Positions 1 through 7,734 of a stretch of DNA of 14,564 nucleotides are shown one piece after another. The notes beneath the pieces were generated by a model. It was not told where the DNA came from and ran no database searches. It saw only the letters and a program-made list of their open reading frames with translations. Position numbers and translations under genes: made by a program. Source of the DNA: CAZTDD01 sp964612675 (GTDB taxonomy: Bacteria; Hinthialibacterota; Hinthialibacteria; Hinthialibacterales; JAKPRU01); NCBI GenBank assembly GCA_964612675.1, contig CAZTDD010000155.1, forward strand, positions 1 through 14,564, given 5' to 3'. The first letter of the stretch is position 1, and each line of letters begins with the position of its first letter.

Positions 1-194
1 GTACTAAGGTACTTATGAGGTATTCGATTGGATGTTGCCGATCCTGCTGAATTCCTCCCTGTGATCCGCGTATTAAGGACATACAAGAAACAAGCCAATT
101 GAAAAGAAAATGTTGTATTTGCAATAACTTCTTTATTTTCAAGGGATTACTGAAATCGTCCATTCGCAGATAATCAGGTGACCACTGTTGCATG

Positions 195-230
195 CAACGC
201 TTCTGTTGTGCAACGCTTCTGTTGTGCAAC
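195..230. repeat. tandem 16-bp repeat, two copies plus a partial third
   Basis: The unit CAACGCTTCTGTTGTG occurs at 195-210 and 211-226 without mismatch, and a third copy begins with CAAC at 227-230. The unit is itself partly self-complementary (CAAC...GTTG), so the array could fold. It lies in non-coding DNA. Two copies are far too few, and too short, for a CRISPR; replication slippage is the simplest explanation. Confidence 0.8.
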
Positions 231-288
231 ACTCAAGGGCGGCGTATCTTCCTTCGGCAGTGAAATCCGCAGAGGGGGGGCTGAGCCC

Positions 289-329
289 GTCGAAGGGAAG
301 GCTTGGCCGTTGCCGATCGGCCTTTCGAC
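289..329. repeat. imperfect inverted repeat in intergenic DNA
   Basis: GTCGAA at 289-294 is complementary to TTCGAC at 324-329, with further pairing inside (AAGG with CCTT, GGCC with GGCC). The palindromic, CG-rich make-up resembles an interspersed intergenic element. Only one copy is visible in the window, so its repeat status is inferred. Confidence 0.35.
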
Positions 330-392
330 AAGATTCTCTTCAGTTGATCAGAGGAAAAGGAAGATTTCTCGATGCCTTCGATCTCACTATGA

Positions 393-427
393 TCTTGTGT
401 TCAGCCTGTGTCTTGTGTTCAGCCTGT
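393..427. repeat. tandem 18-bp duplication
   Basis: TCTTGTGTTCAGCCTGT occurs at 393-409 and again at 411-427 with one base (G) between, giving an 18-bp tandem unit in two perfect copies. It is non-coding, with no obvious function, and is independent in sequence from the 195-230 array. Confidence 0.75.
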
Positions 428-547
428 TGACTTCTATGCGCTTCATCTCTATAATTACTTAACGTTATAACATTGTCAGGAAGAGCCAGAAAATGCCTAA
501 GAAAGCCGAATTTATTGGACTTATGTTTTTGGAAGGAGGTTAAGAAA

Positions 548-622
<75 letters not shown>

Positions 623-639
623 TTTTGCTCAGCTGAAGA

Positions 640-668
640 AGATTAGCAACACGACCCCACAGCGTCAA
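640..668 (-). promoter_or_regulatory. candidate sigma-70-type promoter for tRNA-Val
   Basis: On the minus strand TTGACG (663-668, five of six matches to the -35 consensus) is followed after exactly 17 bases by TAATCT (640-645). The -10 box is weak, but the TG of an extended -10 precedes it by one base. The tRNA starts 17 bases after the -10 box, which leaves a leader of about ten bases. The call rests on spacing and position only. Confidence 0.45.
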
Positions 669-710
669 TGCCCCTGCGAAGTGAAAACGAATAGTCCGGT
701 CGCCCTGGAT

Positions 711-737
711 GAAAACCGCCCAAGATAAACCCGGGCG
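711..737 (-). terminator. candidate intrinsic terminator at the end of the nuo operon
   Basis: The minus-strand RNA can pair CGCCCGGG (730-737) with CUUGGGCG (717-724) over eight pairs, two of them G-U, around the loop UUUAU. A short U run (GUUUUC, 711-716) follows. The structure begins about 30 bases after the stop of the lipoprotein gene and before the tRNA, where the operon would be expected to end. The T run is short, so termination may be weak. Confidence 0.4.
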
Positions 738-767
738 CTACGGTCGAATTCGGGGGGAGGAGGCATG

Positions 768-1169
768 TTACTTGAATATGCCAAACAGGCCGCCACCGCT
801 GTGTTTGCGGCGGAGTTCCTCGACCTTTTCGTCGATCTTCTCCTGCAGTGCCCGTTCCTCCGGGGTCAGGTTTTCTTGATCGGTCTCGGGTTCAACGGAA
901 GTGGTGGACGGCTGAGTCGACACCGTGTCGGGTCGGGTCTGAACCTCTACCTTTTTCGGTTCGGTTTTGACCTGCATGTTCGGACTGTCTTTCGTGGAGA
1001 CGACTGTTCGTTGCGGATAGGTTTCCACGGTGATTTTTCGGTCTTCGGGTTGACTCTCGATTCCAAAGACCGACTTTGTCTTCCGCCATGCGGACGAGCT
1101 GGTCTTCGATACCCCTGCGCAGCCCAAGCAAAATACAATGATCAGCGCAATCGCTGAGATCCGATACAT
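768..1169 (-). CDS. small predicted lipoprotein, last gene of the nuo operon
   Basis: This encodes 133 residues of unknown function. A start at 1169 is chosen because a GGAGG sits about seven bases upstream and because the protein then begins with a classic export signal: MYR, a hydrophobic run, and a lipobox-like CLGC with the likely lipidated Cys at residue 17. The Cys at -3 of the lipobox is unusual; Leu is more common. After the anchor comes a polar, Thr/Pro/Val-rich region (about 20-100) that looks disordered. A charged, probably helical stretch (about 101-123, rich in Glu and Lys) and a Gly-rich tail SGGGLFGIFK follow. The +2 residue is Ala, so outer-membrane sorting is the default guess. 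It starts 17 bp after nuoM and is probably co-transcribed. I recognise no family, and a role with complex I is only suggested by position. Confidence 0.75.
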   Translation of the reverse strand: MYRISAIALIIVFCLGCAGVSKTSSSAWRKTKSVFGIESQPEDRKITVETYPQRTVVSTKDSPNMQVKTEPKKVEVQTRPDTVSTQPSTTSVEPETDQENLTPEERALQEKIDEKVEELRRKHSGGGLFGIFK

Positions 1170-1186
1170 CGTTAGTCCTCCAGTTG

Positions 1187-2743
1187 TTAATGTCCAGTCG
1201 AAGGGTGAACTGCTTCTGCGTGCGTCTTCTCCGCCCAGTTCTCTACCCATGTAGTCGTGGATCGGTGTTCCTCCATGATCCTCACGATCGCCCGTGCGGA
1301 CGGTTCGATGGTCCGCTGCAAGGGACCCGGATTGAGACCGATCCAGAAACAGAATAACACTAAAGGCAGCAAAGTGAGAATCTCACGTCCCACGATATCC
1401 CGCAGACTCTTGTTCTCCTCCACCCGAATCGGACCGAACATCATCTTCTGATAGACCCATAACATATAGCAGGCTCCCAATATCACGCCGGTTGCGGCGA
1501 TGACGGTACAGAGAACCGACCATTTCATTAAACCGAGTAAAATCAGAAACTCACCGATGAATCCGTTCAGGCCGGGCAACCCCACCGAGGAAAGCATAAT
1601 AATCGAGAAATACGCCGCGTACACCGGCATGACCTGCGCCAGACCGCCAAATTCGGACACATCGCGCGTGTGCCGCCGCTCATAGATCATACCGACGATC
1701 AGGAACAAGCCGCCGGTCGATAGGCCATGATTGATCATCTGGATGATTCCGCCTTCCACACCCTGCACGTTGAACGCGAGAATACCCACCATCAGCATGC
1801 CCATGTGGCTGACCGACGAATAGGCGATCAGACGTTTCACATCGCGCTGCGCCATCGCCGCCAACGCACCATACACAATGCCGATCAGCGAGAGAACCAT
1901 GATGAGCGGCGAGAAAAACTCCGCCCCTTCCGGAAACATGGGCAGCGCAAACCGAAGGAACCCGTACACCCCGGTTTTCAGAAGAACCCCCGCCAGAATC
2001 ACCGACCCGGCGGTGGGGGCCTCAGTATGTGCGTAAGGAAGCCAGGTATGGAACGGGAAGAGCGGCATCTTGATGGCGAACGCCAGGAAAAACGCCGCGA
2101 ACAGCCATATCTGTGCCGTCCGGGCAAAACTCAACTGATAGAAAGTATCGAGGGCGAAAGACGGCGAACCATTCACATCCCACGCGATGAAATAGACCCA
2201 GAGAATCGCGATCAACATCAATGCCGATCCAAACGCCGTATAGAGGAAAAACTTGATACTGGCATAGATCCGTTGACCGTGCCCCCAAACACCGATCAGG
2301 AAATACATGGGAATCAACATGAGTTCCCAGAACACGAAGAACAAGAATAAATCGGCGGCGAGGAACGTTCCCAACATGCCGGTTTCAAGAAGCAATAGAA
2401 GGAAGTAATACTCTTTTACCCGGTCGGTGATCTGGCTGAAGGAACAGAGGACCGAGATCGCCGACAACAGACAGGTCAACGCCACAAGCACCAAAGACAA
2501 TCCATCAACGGAAAGTGAGTAGGTTATACCGAGCGCGGGAACCCAGGCGTGGGATTCCGACAGGGCGGGATCGAACCCTTCGACATTATAGTTGTAGGTA
2601 ACGAGAAGGGCCACGCAGAGAAGCAGATCGAGAAGCGCGACAGCGAACGCACTGTCGCGAATCAGCCGTGCGTTCGAACGCGGTAAGAGGGCGATAAACG
2701 CAGCGCCCAAAAGAGGTATGAACACAATAAATGTCAGCAGCAT
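1187..2743 (-). CDS. nuoM: NADH-quinone oxidoreductase subunit M (antiporter-like)
   Basis: One of three antiporter-like membrane subunits of complex I, embedded in the cytoplasmic membrane and thought to move one proton per cycle. The 518 residues match the usual length of about 500 and are almost entirely transmembrane segments. Diagnostic stretches are FFVFWELMLIPMYFLIG, with the channel Glu at 140, and the TM7-8 block AFAIKMPLFPFHTWLP, with Lys225 followed by Lys256 in GVLLKTG. These correspond to the E. coli NuoM residues needed for pumping. GLNGFIGEFLIL lies near the last antiporter helices. The ATG at 2743 begins MLLTFIVFIPLLGA, a normal NuoM start. It follows nuoL after 154 bp that contain a palindromic repeat and is followed by the lipoprotein gene after 17 bp. 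Confidence 0.97.
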   Translation of the reverse strand: MLLTFIVFIPLLGAAFIALLPRSNARLIRDSAFAVALLDLLLCVALLVTYNYNVEGFDPALSESHAWVPALGITYSLSVDGLSLVLVALTCLLSAISVLCSFSQITDRVKEYYFLLLLLETGMLGTFLAADLFLFFVFWELMLIPMYFLIGVWGHGQRIYASIKFFLYTAFGSALMLIAILWVYFIAWDVNGSPSFALDTFYQLSFARTAQIWLFAAFFLAFAIKMPLFPFHTWLPYAHTEAPTAGSVILAGVLLKTGVYGFLRFALPMFPEGAEFFSPLIMVLSLIGIVYGALAAMAQRDVKRLIAYSSVSHMGMLMVGILAFNVQGVEGGIIQMINHGLSTGGLFLIVGMIYERRHTRDVSEFGGLAQVMPVYAAYFSIIMLSSVGLPGLNGFIGEFLILLGLMKWSVLCTVIAATGVILGACYMLWVYQKMMFGPIRVEENKSLRDIVGREILTLLPLVLFCFWIGLNPGPLQRTIEPSARAIVRIMEEHRSTTTWVENWAEKTHAEAVHPSTGH

Positions 2744-2809
2744 TCTTCTCTTTGTTCCGCCTTACTTAAGGCAAATTCCTTCTCTTCACAGTACTGCTTT
2801 CTACCAACT

Positions 2810-2876
2810 GTAGGGTGGGGTAGCGACATTCTACGCTCCCGGATCGTCGATCGCTCTTGAAGGAGCGTAACCCACC
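2810..2876. repeat. palindromic intergenic element between nuoL and nuoM
   Basis: TACGCTCC at 2832-2839 and GGAGCGTA at 2862-2869 are perfectly complementary. The outer arms TAGGGTGGGGTA (2811-2822) and TAACCCACC (2868-2876) nearly match as well, giving a hairpin of about 65 bases that fills the nuoL-nuoM gap. The GGGTGGG...CCCACC outline is familiar from interspersed repeats in several bacterial groups. Only this copy is visible here. In the operon mRNA it could act as a processing or stabilising hairpin, which is inference. Confidence 0.6.
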
Positions 2877-2897
2877 AAAACTTCTTACTTCATGCTG

Positions 2898-4841
2898 TCA
2901 CAGCAACATCACCACAATGATGAAAATCAGCCCGATCACCATGCCCAGCGCGTAATGTTGAACATACCCGGACTGGATCCGCGCCCCGACCGAGCCGAGA
3001 AAACCGACAAAAGAGCCGATCCCGTTCAGGGTTGCGACAATAATCCGGTTATCGCACCAAAAAGAGGCCCGGCAGAGTCGATAGAAATTCCGGATGATGG
3101 TTGCATCGTATGCTTCGTCCACCCAGAATTTGTTGTAGGACGCGTCGTATGCAGCGGGCACGGTTTCGGCGATTTTGTCCGCCGCGCCGGGAGACCATAC
3201 ATACAGCCATCTCGCCAGGGCGATGCCCGCGGCGGCTACGAGAACCGACAGAACGGCCAGCCCGATCTCCCAATAGGTCGCACCTGCAAGTTCGGCGTGG
3301 GCCTCCGCCAGATGATGCCCCTCCGCGAACACCGGATGCAGGAACTCGTGAAATTTCGGGAAAAGGCCGGGTATGTTGATCCAGCCGCCGACGAAGGACA
3401 AGAAAGCAAGGATCAGCAGCGGGAACCACATAATGAACGGAGATTCGTGAAGGTGTCGCCGCTCGTGTTCCGTCCCCCGGAACTCACCGGAAAACAGCAG
3501 ACTATACAATCGGAACATGTAGAAAGCCGTACAGAACGCAGCGGTCAGCCCGATCAACCAGATGAGAATATGACCGCTTTCGAATGACTTAAACAGGATT
3601 TCATCTTTCGAGAAGAACCCGGCGAACGGCGGAATTCCCGCAATTGCGATTGTCGCGATCAGGAAGGTCAGCCGCGTCATGGGTAAATACCATCGCAGAC
3701 CGCCCGCCTTGAAGATATCTAAATCCCGATCTTCGTGAAACGCGTGCAAAACGCTGCCTGCACACAGGAACAGGCAGGCCTTGAAGAATGCATGGGTCAT
3801 GAGGTGGAAAATACCCGCACCGAACGCTCCGACTCCCAGACCTGCGAACATATATCCTAACTGACTGATCGTGGAATATGCGAGGATTTTCTTGGCTTCA
3901 CGCTGCGTGAGAGCAATTGCAGCAGCGACCAAAGCGGTTAGTATTCCGACCGTCGCAACAACCAAAAGGCTTATCGGAGCCAGACAGTAGAGAATATTCA
4001 GCCGGGCGATCATATACACACCCGCGGTGACCATCGTCGCCGCGTGAATCAGCGCACTGACCGGTGTCGGTCCCGCCATCGCGTCAGGGAGCCAGACAAA
4101 CAGCGGAATTTGCGCAGATTTGCCGGTGGCGCCCACAAACAGCAGCAGCGTGATCGCAGTGACCATCAACGAACCGGCGGCATATACCTGAGGAGCCTGA
4201 TGGAATATGTCGGTGAACCGCAACGAGCCCAGCGTCCAATACAAAAGAAGCATCCCGAGAAGGAACCCGAAATCGCCGATTCGATTGACAATGAACGCTT
4301 TCCGGCCCGCCTGCGCGGCGTAATCCCGATCATAGAAGTAACCAATGAGAAGATAAGAACAGAGCCCGACGCCTTCCCATCCCACGAAGAGCAACGGGAG
4401 TGTGTTTCCCAACACCAGCAGAAACATCATGGTTGCAAAAAGCGGCATAAAGGTGAAAAACCGCCAGTAGCCCGGGTGCCCGTGCATATAACCGATGGCG
4501 TAAAGGAAAATAACCGTGCCGACGCCGGACACGACGAAAAGCATCACAGCCGTGAGTTGATCTACATAGAACCCGATCGGCAGTTGCAGAGCACCCGCCG
4601 CGATCCACGTGTAGTAATCGGCTTCATAGGGAACGCCGGTTTTGATGATGTCGTATATGCAGACGATAGAAACGATGAGCGACCCAAACATCGCCCACGT
4701 GGCGATAGTACCGGTACGTTCTCGTATGAACCGCCTGCCGAGGAGTCCATTGATAATCGTGGCGAGGGCGGGAAAGAGAGGAACGAGCCATACGAGCGAA
4801 ACCAGACGGAAGCCTTCGACGGCCTGCGCGTGTCCGGCCAT
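2898..4841 (-). CDS. nuoL: NADH-quinone oxidoreductase subunit L (antiporter-like, with lateral helix)
   Basis: Distal antiporter-like subunit of complex I, the end of the membrane arm. With a start at 4841 it has 647 residues, close to the family's 610-660. Visible motifs are GWEGVGLCSYLLIG (channel Glu156), KAFIVNRIGDFGFLLG, ATGKSAQIPLFVWLPDAM (Lys241), PVSALIHAATMVTAG (His266) and HAFFKACLFLCAGSVLHAF. The C-terminus has NKFWVDEAYDATI and a final hydrophobic helix, as expected for the lateral helix HL and its anchor. The start is uncertain. The ATG at 4841 has GGTGA ten bases upstream and lies just before the first membrane helix. An ATG at 4886 (15 residues longer) has a GAAGG too close to it, and a TTG at 4943 falls inside a hairpin. 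It is placed after nuoN instead of after nuoK. Confidence 0.95.
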   Translation of the reverse strand: MAGHAQAVEGFRLVSLVWLVPLFPALATIINGLLGRRFIRERTGTIATWAMFGSLIVSIVCIYDIIKTGVPYEADYYTWIAAGALQLPIGFYVDQLTAVMLFVVSGVGTVIFLYAIGYMHGHPGYWRFFTFMPLFATMMFLLVLGNTLPLLFVGWEGVGLCSYLLIGYFYDRDYAAQAGRKAFIVNRIGDFGFLLGMLLLYWTLGSLRFTDIFHQAPQVYAAGSLMVTAITLLLFVGATGKSAQIPLFVWLPDAMAGPTPVSALIHAATMVTAGVYMIARLNILYCLAPISLLVVATVGILTALVAAAIALTQREAKKILAYSTISQLGYMFAGLGVGAFGAGIFHLMTHAFFKACLFLCAGSVLHAFHEDRDLDIFKAGGLRWYLPMTRLTFLIATIAIAGIPPFAGFFSKDEILFKSFESGHILIWLIGLTAAFCTAFYMFRLYSLLFSGEFRGTEHERRHLHESPFIMWFPLLILAFLSFVGGWINIPGLFPKFHEFLHPVFAEGHHLAEAHAELAGATYWEIGLAVLSVLVAAAGIALARWLYVWSPGAADKIAETVPAAYDASYNKFWVDEAYDATIIRNFYRLCRASFWCDNRIIVATLNGIGSFVGFLGSVGARIQSGYVQHYALGMVIGLIFIIVVMLL

Positions 4842-4930
4842 TCGCTGAACTTCACCGAGCAAGATCGTTTGACAGAGTTCGCTCATGCCTTCTTTACCGT
4901 TGTTTCTGCTTTCCTCTTGTGCCTTCGGCA

Positions 4931-5060
4931 CCCCGATTGACAAGCAATCGGGGCTACCCGCACAGAACAGTTCTGTTGTGCTGTTCCTCCCCCGAAGATC
5001 GGGGGTGGAGTCTCATGGCTTGCCGAAGGCAAACATGAGAGCCGTAGAGGAGGGGGTTGA
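4931..5060. repeat. cluster of hairpin repeats between nuoN and nuoL
   Basis: Several palindromes follow one another: CCCCGATTG (4931-4939) with CAATCGGGG (4945-4953); CAGAAC/GTTCTG around 4966-4976; CCCCCGA (4989-4995) with TCGGGGG (4999-5005); and CTCATG (5012-5017) with CATGAG (5034-5039), enclosing TTGCC/GGCAA. The segment ends in AGGAGGGGGTTGA (5048-5060), which recurs at the ends of the elements at 8962-8974 and 14499-14511. This identifies a dispersed family (called family B here). It has no coding content and would be transcribed inside the nuo mRNA. Confidence 0.7.
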
Positions 5061-5106
5061 AAACAATACGTTCCACCAACCCCGTCCTGAACTCAAAAAC
5101 TCACAC

Positions 5107-6555
5107 CTACCACAAAGGCAGGCTTCCTTCTATCGTCGACCAAATCAACCCCGGGAAACATCCGAAGAGAATCACTCCGGCAGCCGCGATCACCAACGAA
5201 GCGCGGCCGGTTCCCACAAGCCGTTCGGTTTCAAATGCTTCTTCCGAGTCCCGCATATACATATAAACAATGACCTGCAAGTAGTAATAAAAAGAAACCA
5301 CCGTCGTCAAAATACCCACAATCGCAAGTCCGAGATATCCCGCACGAATTGCTCCGGCAAAAAGATAAAACTTACCGAAAAACCCGACCGTCCCCGGCAT
5401 TCCCGCCAGAGACAACAAGAACAGACTGAGCAAACCCGCCAGAAGGGGATTGTCCCGGCTCAGTCCTGCATATTCGCTGATCAGGCGACGTTCGCGTTTG
5501 CCGGTGAGAGCAACGACACCGAAAGCGCCTGCCGTCATCAACACATACGCGAACAAATAAAAGACGAGCGCTTTGATTCCCACGTCGGCTTTCGACAGAA
5601 ATGCCATCGCCAAATAGCCGCCATGCGCGATAGAGGAGTAGGCGAGCATTCGTTTGATATCGACCTGAGCCAGCGCAAAGAAGTTGCCGAGAACCATCGT
5701 TATCAAAGCCAGCGCCCAGATCGCCGTGCCCCAGAACTCGTAGCTTTGCGGCAGTGTCAATGTAAAGATCCGCAGAAGTGCGGCAAACCCGGCAGCCTTC
5801 GATCCGGTCGCGATAAATGCGGTCACCGGTGTAGGTGCACCGCAATAAACATCCGGTGCCCACATATGGAACGGCACCAGAGAAATTTTGAATCCGATCC
5901 CGACCAGAATCAGCGCCAGGCCGAACGCGAGTGTGGGCGTTGACGGTGTTGTCCCCGCGCCTGCACGAACCGTTTCCGCAATTGTTGCCAGGTTTGTCGT
6001 CCCCAGCGCGCCATACACAAAAGCCATTCCGTAGACCAGGAAGCCCGATGCGAACGCGCCGAGAATAAAATACTTGAATCCGGCCTCAATCGATTCGGAT
6101 TGTCGTTTGAGGAAGCTCGCCAGGACGTACAAACACAGCGACAGCATTTCCAGGCCGAGGAAGATGGTGATGAGATCCATTGCGGCCCCCATAACCATCA
6201 TTCCGATGGTCGCGAGCAGCAAGAGCACGAAGTACTCCCCCCGGGCGACCCCATGACGCACCAGATAGGGGCGGCTCATCAATGTCACAAGCAGCGCCGC
6301 CAGTAGGAACACCCGGTCCAGAACCGCCGACAACCCATCGTTGATCAACATGGCGGAGAAGATCAGTTTTCCACTGGCACCGAATGTCGCCAGAAACGCC
6401 AGAAGAATTCCCGCCACTGTCAGCTCGACCGCACCACGCGCCTCGCGATCCCCTGCCAGCATTTCCATCAGCAGGATAACCACGGCGGTGATCGCCAAAA
6501 TCAGTTCCGGCATAATCCCGGCGAATCCGAGCTGTGGTACGGGTATTGTGCCCAT
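5107..6555 (-). CDS. nuoN: NADH-quinone oxidoreductase subunit N (antiporter-like)
   Basis: Third antiporter-like membrane subunit of complex I, normally sitting next to the small K and J subunits. It has 482 residues, the usual size. Motifs seen are FLGLEMLSLCLYVLASF (channel Glu136), GFKISLVPFHMWAPDVYCGAP (Lys223) and TAFIATGSKAAGFAALLR (Lys253), with the later FFGKFYLF helix. In DVYCGAP the Cys replaces the more usual Gln or Glu, a small oddity. The ATG at 6555 gives MGTIPVPQLGFAGIMPEL before the first helix, and upstream pairing to 16S rRNA is weak. The order K-N-L-M differs from the familiar K-L-M-N. It is separated from nuoK by 136 bp and from nuoL by about 265 bp, both repeat-bearing. 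Confidence 0.96.
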   Translation of the reverse strand: MGTIPVPQLGFAGIMPELILAITAVVILLMEMLAGDREARGAVELTVAGILLAFLATFGASGKLIFSAMLINDGLSAVLDRVFLLAALLVTLMSRPYLVRHGVARGEYFVLLLLATIGMMVMGAAMDLITIFLGLEMLSLCLYVLASFLKRQSESIEAGFKYFILGAFASGFLVYGMAFVYGALGTTNLATIAETVRAGAGTTPSTPTLAFGLALILVGIGFKISLVPFHMWAPDVYCGAPTPVTAFIATGSKAAGFAALLRIFTLTLPQSYEFWGTAIWALALITMVLGNFFALAQVDIKRMLAYSSIAHGGYLAMAFLSKADVGIKALVFYLFAYVLMTAGAFGVVALTGKRERRLISEYAGLSRDNPLLAGLLSLFLLSLAGMPGTVGFFGKFYLFAGAIRAGYLGLAIVGILTTVVSFYYYLQVIVYMYMRDSEEAFETERLVGTGRASLVIAAAGVILFGCFPGLIWSTIEGSLPLW

Positions 6556-6640
6556 ATCGTTCTCGCTACTCTATCTCTCCGTCGCGCCGATCCACGAGAG
6601 CGCGAAGCCCCGGAGACTGTCTTGAAACCCTCTTCTCTTT

Positions 6641-6681
6641 CCCTCCCCAAGATTGGGGAGGGTTCGGGTGGGGTTGATAAG
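6641..6681. repeat. family B-type hairpin between nuoK and nuoN
   Basis: CCCTCCCCAA (6641-6650) and TTGGGGAGGG (6653-6662) form a perfect ten-pair palindrome with two central bases. It is followed by TTCGGGTGGGGTTGATAAG. The sequence TTCGGGTGGGGTTGA is the exact reverse complement of the left end of the element at 8830-8844, so this looks like a short or internally deleted member of the same family. It lies immediately after the nuoK stop side of the junction and ahead of nuoN in the mRNA. Confidence 0.7.
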
Positions 6682-6691
6682 TTTGGTATTC

Positions 6692-7006
6692 TCACCCTCG
6701 AATCAGATTAATCTCGTCCGCATCGAGGGTTCCTTTTTCTCTCAACAAATTGATCAAAATCGCCAGACCGATCCCGACCTCTGCCGCGGCGACAGCCATG
6801 ATAATGAATACGAGAATCAAACCATTGTCTGCCGTGGGAGAGCTCGGCTGGAATCGGGCAAACGCCACGATAGCAAGGTTTCCCGCGTTCAACATCAACT
6901 CGATGGACATCAGCAGGATGATCGCGTTCCGACGGATCATTACTCCGATCACACCGAGCGTGAAAAGAAAACCCGATAAGAACAGGAAGTGGGTCAGGCT
7001 GATCAT
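6692..7006 (-). CDS. nuoK: NADH-quinone oxidoreductase subunit K
   Basis: Small three-helix membrane subunit of complex I (MrpC-like) that carries part of the central proton path. The 104 residues match the family's about 100. The two conserved membrane glutamates are visible: Glu36 in LLMSIELMLNAGN and Glu76 in MAVAAAEVGIGLAI, matching E. coli Glu36 and Glu72. The ATG at 7006 overlaps the TGA of nuoJ in ATGA and has an AGGAGG-rich stretch just upstream inside nuoJ, so the two are translationally coupled. A longer reading of the frame upstream has no family resemblance and was not used. Confidence 0.97.
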   Translation of the reverse strand: MISLTHFLFLSGFLFTLGVIGVMIRRNAIILLMSIELMLNAGNLAIVAFARFQPSSPTADNGLILVFIIMAVAAAEVGIGLAILINLLREKGTLDADEINLIRG

Positions 7007-7539
7007 TCCGCCTCCTCCTGTTCTCCGGGCCGTGGGGGCTCGCGCCGAGCAATAATGGCCGCACCAATCACCGCCGCCGTCAGCAACAGACCGACGAATT
7101 CGAACGGAAAGAGATACGTGGTGAAAAGGCTGTACGCGACCATCCGGACATTGCCCCATTCCATCGGGACACTCGGCCGGAAAGGGCCGCCGAAGCCGTA
7201 AGATTTATCCAAATATTGATACACAGCGAAGAGAACGAGAAAAACAACGGCCAACGCAATTCCCCATTTGCGGCTCACGCGCAGCGACAAGGGCGGGCTG
7301 AGCCGCAAATTGAGCATACTGATCGTGAACACAATTAGAACCATCACAGCGCCCGTATAAACAATGATCTGTATGTAGGCGAGGAACTCTGTGTGGAGTT
7401 GGAGAAAAAGCGCGGCAATGCAGACCATCGTAATCACCAGCGAGATGGCGCTGTGCATCGGATTGCGGGAGAGGATCACTCCAAGACCGCATAATCCCGC
7501 GATGGTTGCAAAAATCCAAAAATAAAGCGTGTTCAGCAT
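7003..7539 (-). CDS. nuoJ: NADH-quinone oxidoreductase subunit J
   Basis: Membrane subunit of complex I with five predicted helices (MrpA C-terminal/NuoJ fold). At 178 residues it is close to E. coli NuoJ (184). The conserved third helix reads EFLAYIQIIVYTGAVMVLIVF (51-71). In structures of the family this helix contains the pi-bulge that changes during turnover. The preceding SRNPMHSAISL is also typical. The ATG at 7539 has only a weak AGG upstream. Its 3' end overlaps nuoK by four bases. It is separated from nuoH by 195 bp, the place where nuoI is usually found. Confidence 0.97.
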   Translation of the reverse strand: MLNTLYFWIFATIAGLCGLGVILSRNPMHSAISLVITMVCIAALFLQLHTEFLAYIQIIVYTGAVMVLIVFTISMLNLRLSPPLSLRVSRKWGIALAVVFLVLFAVYQYLDKSYGFGGPFRPSVPMEWGNVRMVAYSLFTTYLFPFEFVGLLLTAAVIGAAIIARREPPRPGEQEEAE

Positions 7540-7561
7540 CGCCTAACTCAGCTCGTTCACA

Positions 7562-7696
7562 TCATTACGGTGTAGTCTCGTTGTTTCTGTTCGGGAGGGC
7601 GAATCTCCTGATGAGCCGTCTTTTCTGTTTGGACCCAACGGCTCGGCGGGAGCCTCGCCCTCCCGGCGGGCTCTCGCGGAGAATTTGCCGTAATGA
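7562..7696. repeat. composite inverted-repeat element between nuoH and nuoJ (family A copy 1)
   Basis: Outer arms TCATTACGG (7562-7570) and CCGTAATGA (7688-7696) are exact complements. Inside them is a 72-bp unit (7593-7664) opening GGGAGGGCG and closing CGCCCTCCC, with further paired blocks (CTCCTG/CGGGAG with one mismatch, and GAGCCGT/ACGGCTC). The 72-bp unit recurs at 9021-9092 with only a handful of differences, mostly in the loop. The element fills most of the nuoH-nuoJ gap and has no coding content. It looks like a non-autonomous, REP/MITE-like element. Confidence 0.8.
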
Positions 7697-7734
7697 CATG
7701 AGTCACGCCCGTATCCTGTCCCGGACGTTTCGAA

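Larger units (their letters stand above)
1..547. other. intergenic stretch without a recognisable gene
   Basis: I see no convincing gene here. Short open frames exist on both strands, but none has a ribosome binding site plus a recognisable protein, and the first 180 bases are AT-rich with stops in all forward frames. The stretch holds two short tandem duplications (195-230 and 393-427) and an imperfect inverted repeat around 289-329, listed separately. The segment around 280-297 resembles a CG-rich palindromic intergenic repeat half. A purine-rich AAGGAGG-like run at 534-539 lies just outside the 3' end of the tRNA on the opposite strand and probably means nothing. Confidence 0.6.

Noticed and set aside
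195..427. CRISPR array
   Set aside because: Only two copies of each short unit, arranged head to tail without spacers, and no cas genes.
765..1157. 130-codon plus-strand ORF with a strong GGAGGAGG just upstream of its ATG
   Set aside because: It lies antisense to the lipoprotein gene, which has its own ribosome binding site, a lipobox and operon context. The plus-strand protein resembles nothing known to me, and the purine run may be chance.
4044..4940. 298-codon plus-strand ORF opposite nuoL
   Set aside because: Very Arg/Gln/His-rich composition is the usual mirror image of a membrane-protein gene. nuoL is certain on the other strand.
4842..4943. Extended nuoL start at TTG 4943 or ATG 4886
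   Set aside because: The TTG lies within the CCCCGATTG/CAATCGGGG hairpin. The ATG has only a GAAGG one base away. The added residues do not look like a NuoL N-terminus. The 4886 start remains possible.
4885..5943. 352-codon plus-strand ORF opposite nuoN and the repeat cluster
   Set aside because: It crosses intergenic repeats and the antisense of nuoN, with shadow-type composition and no recognisable domain.
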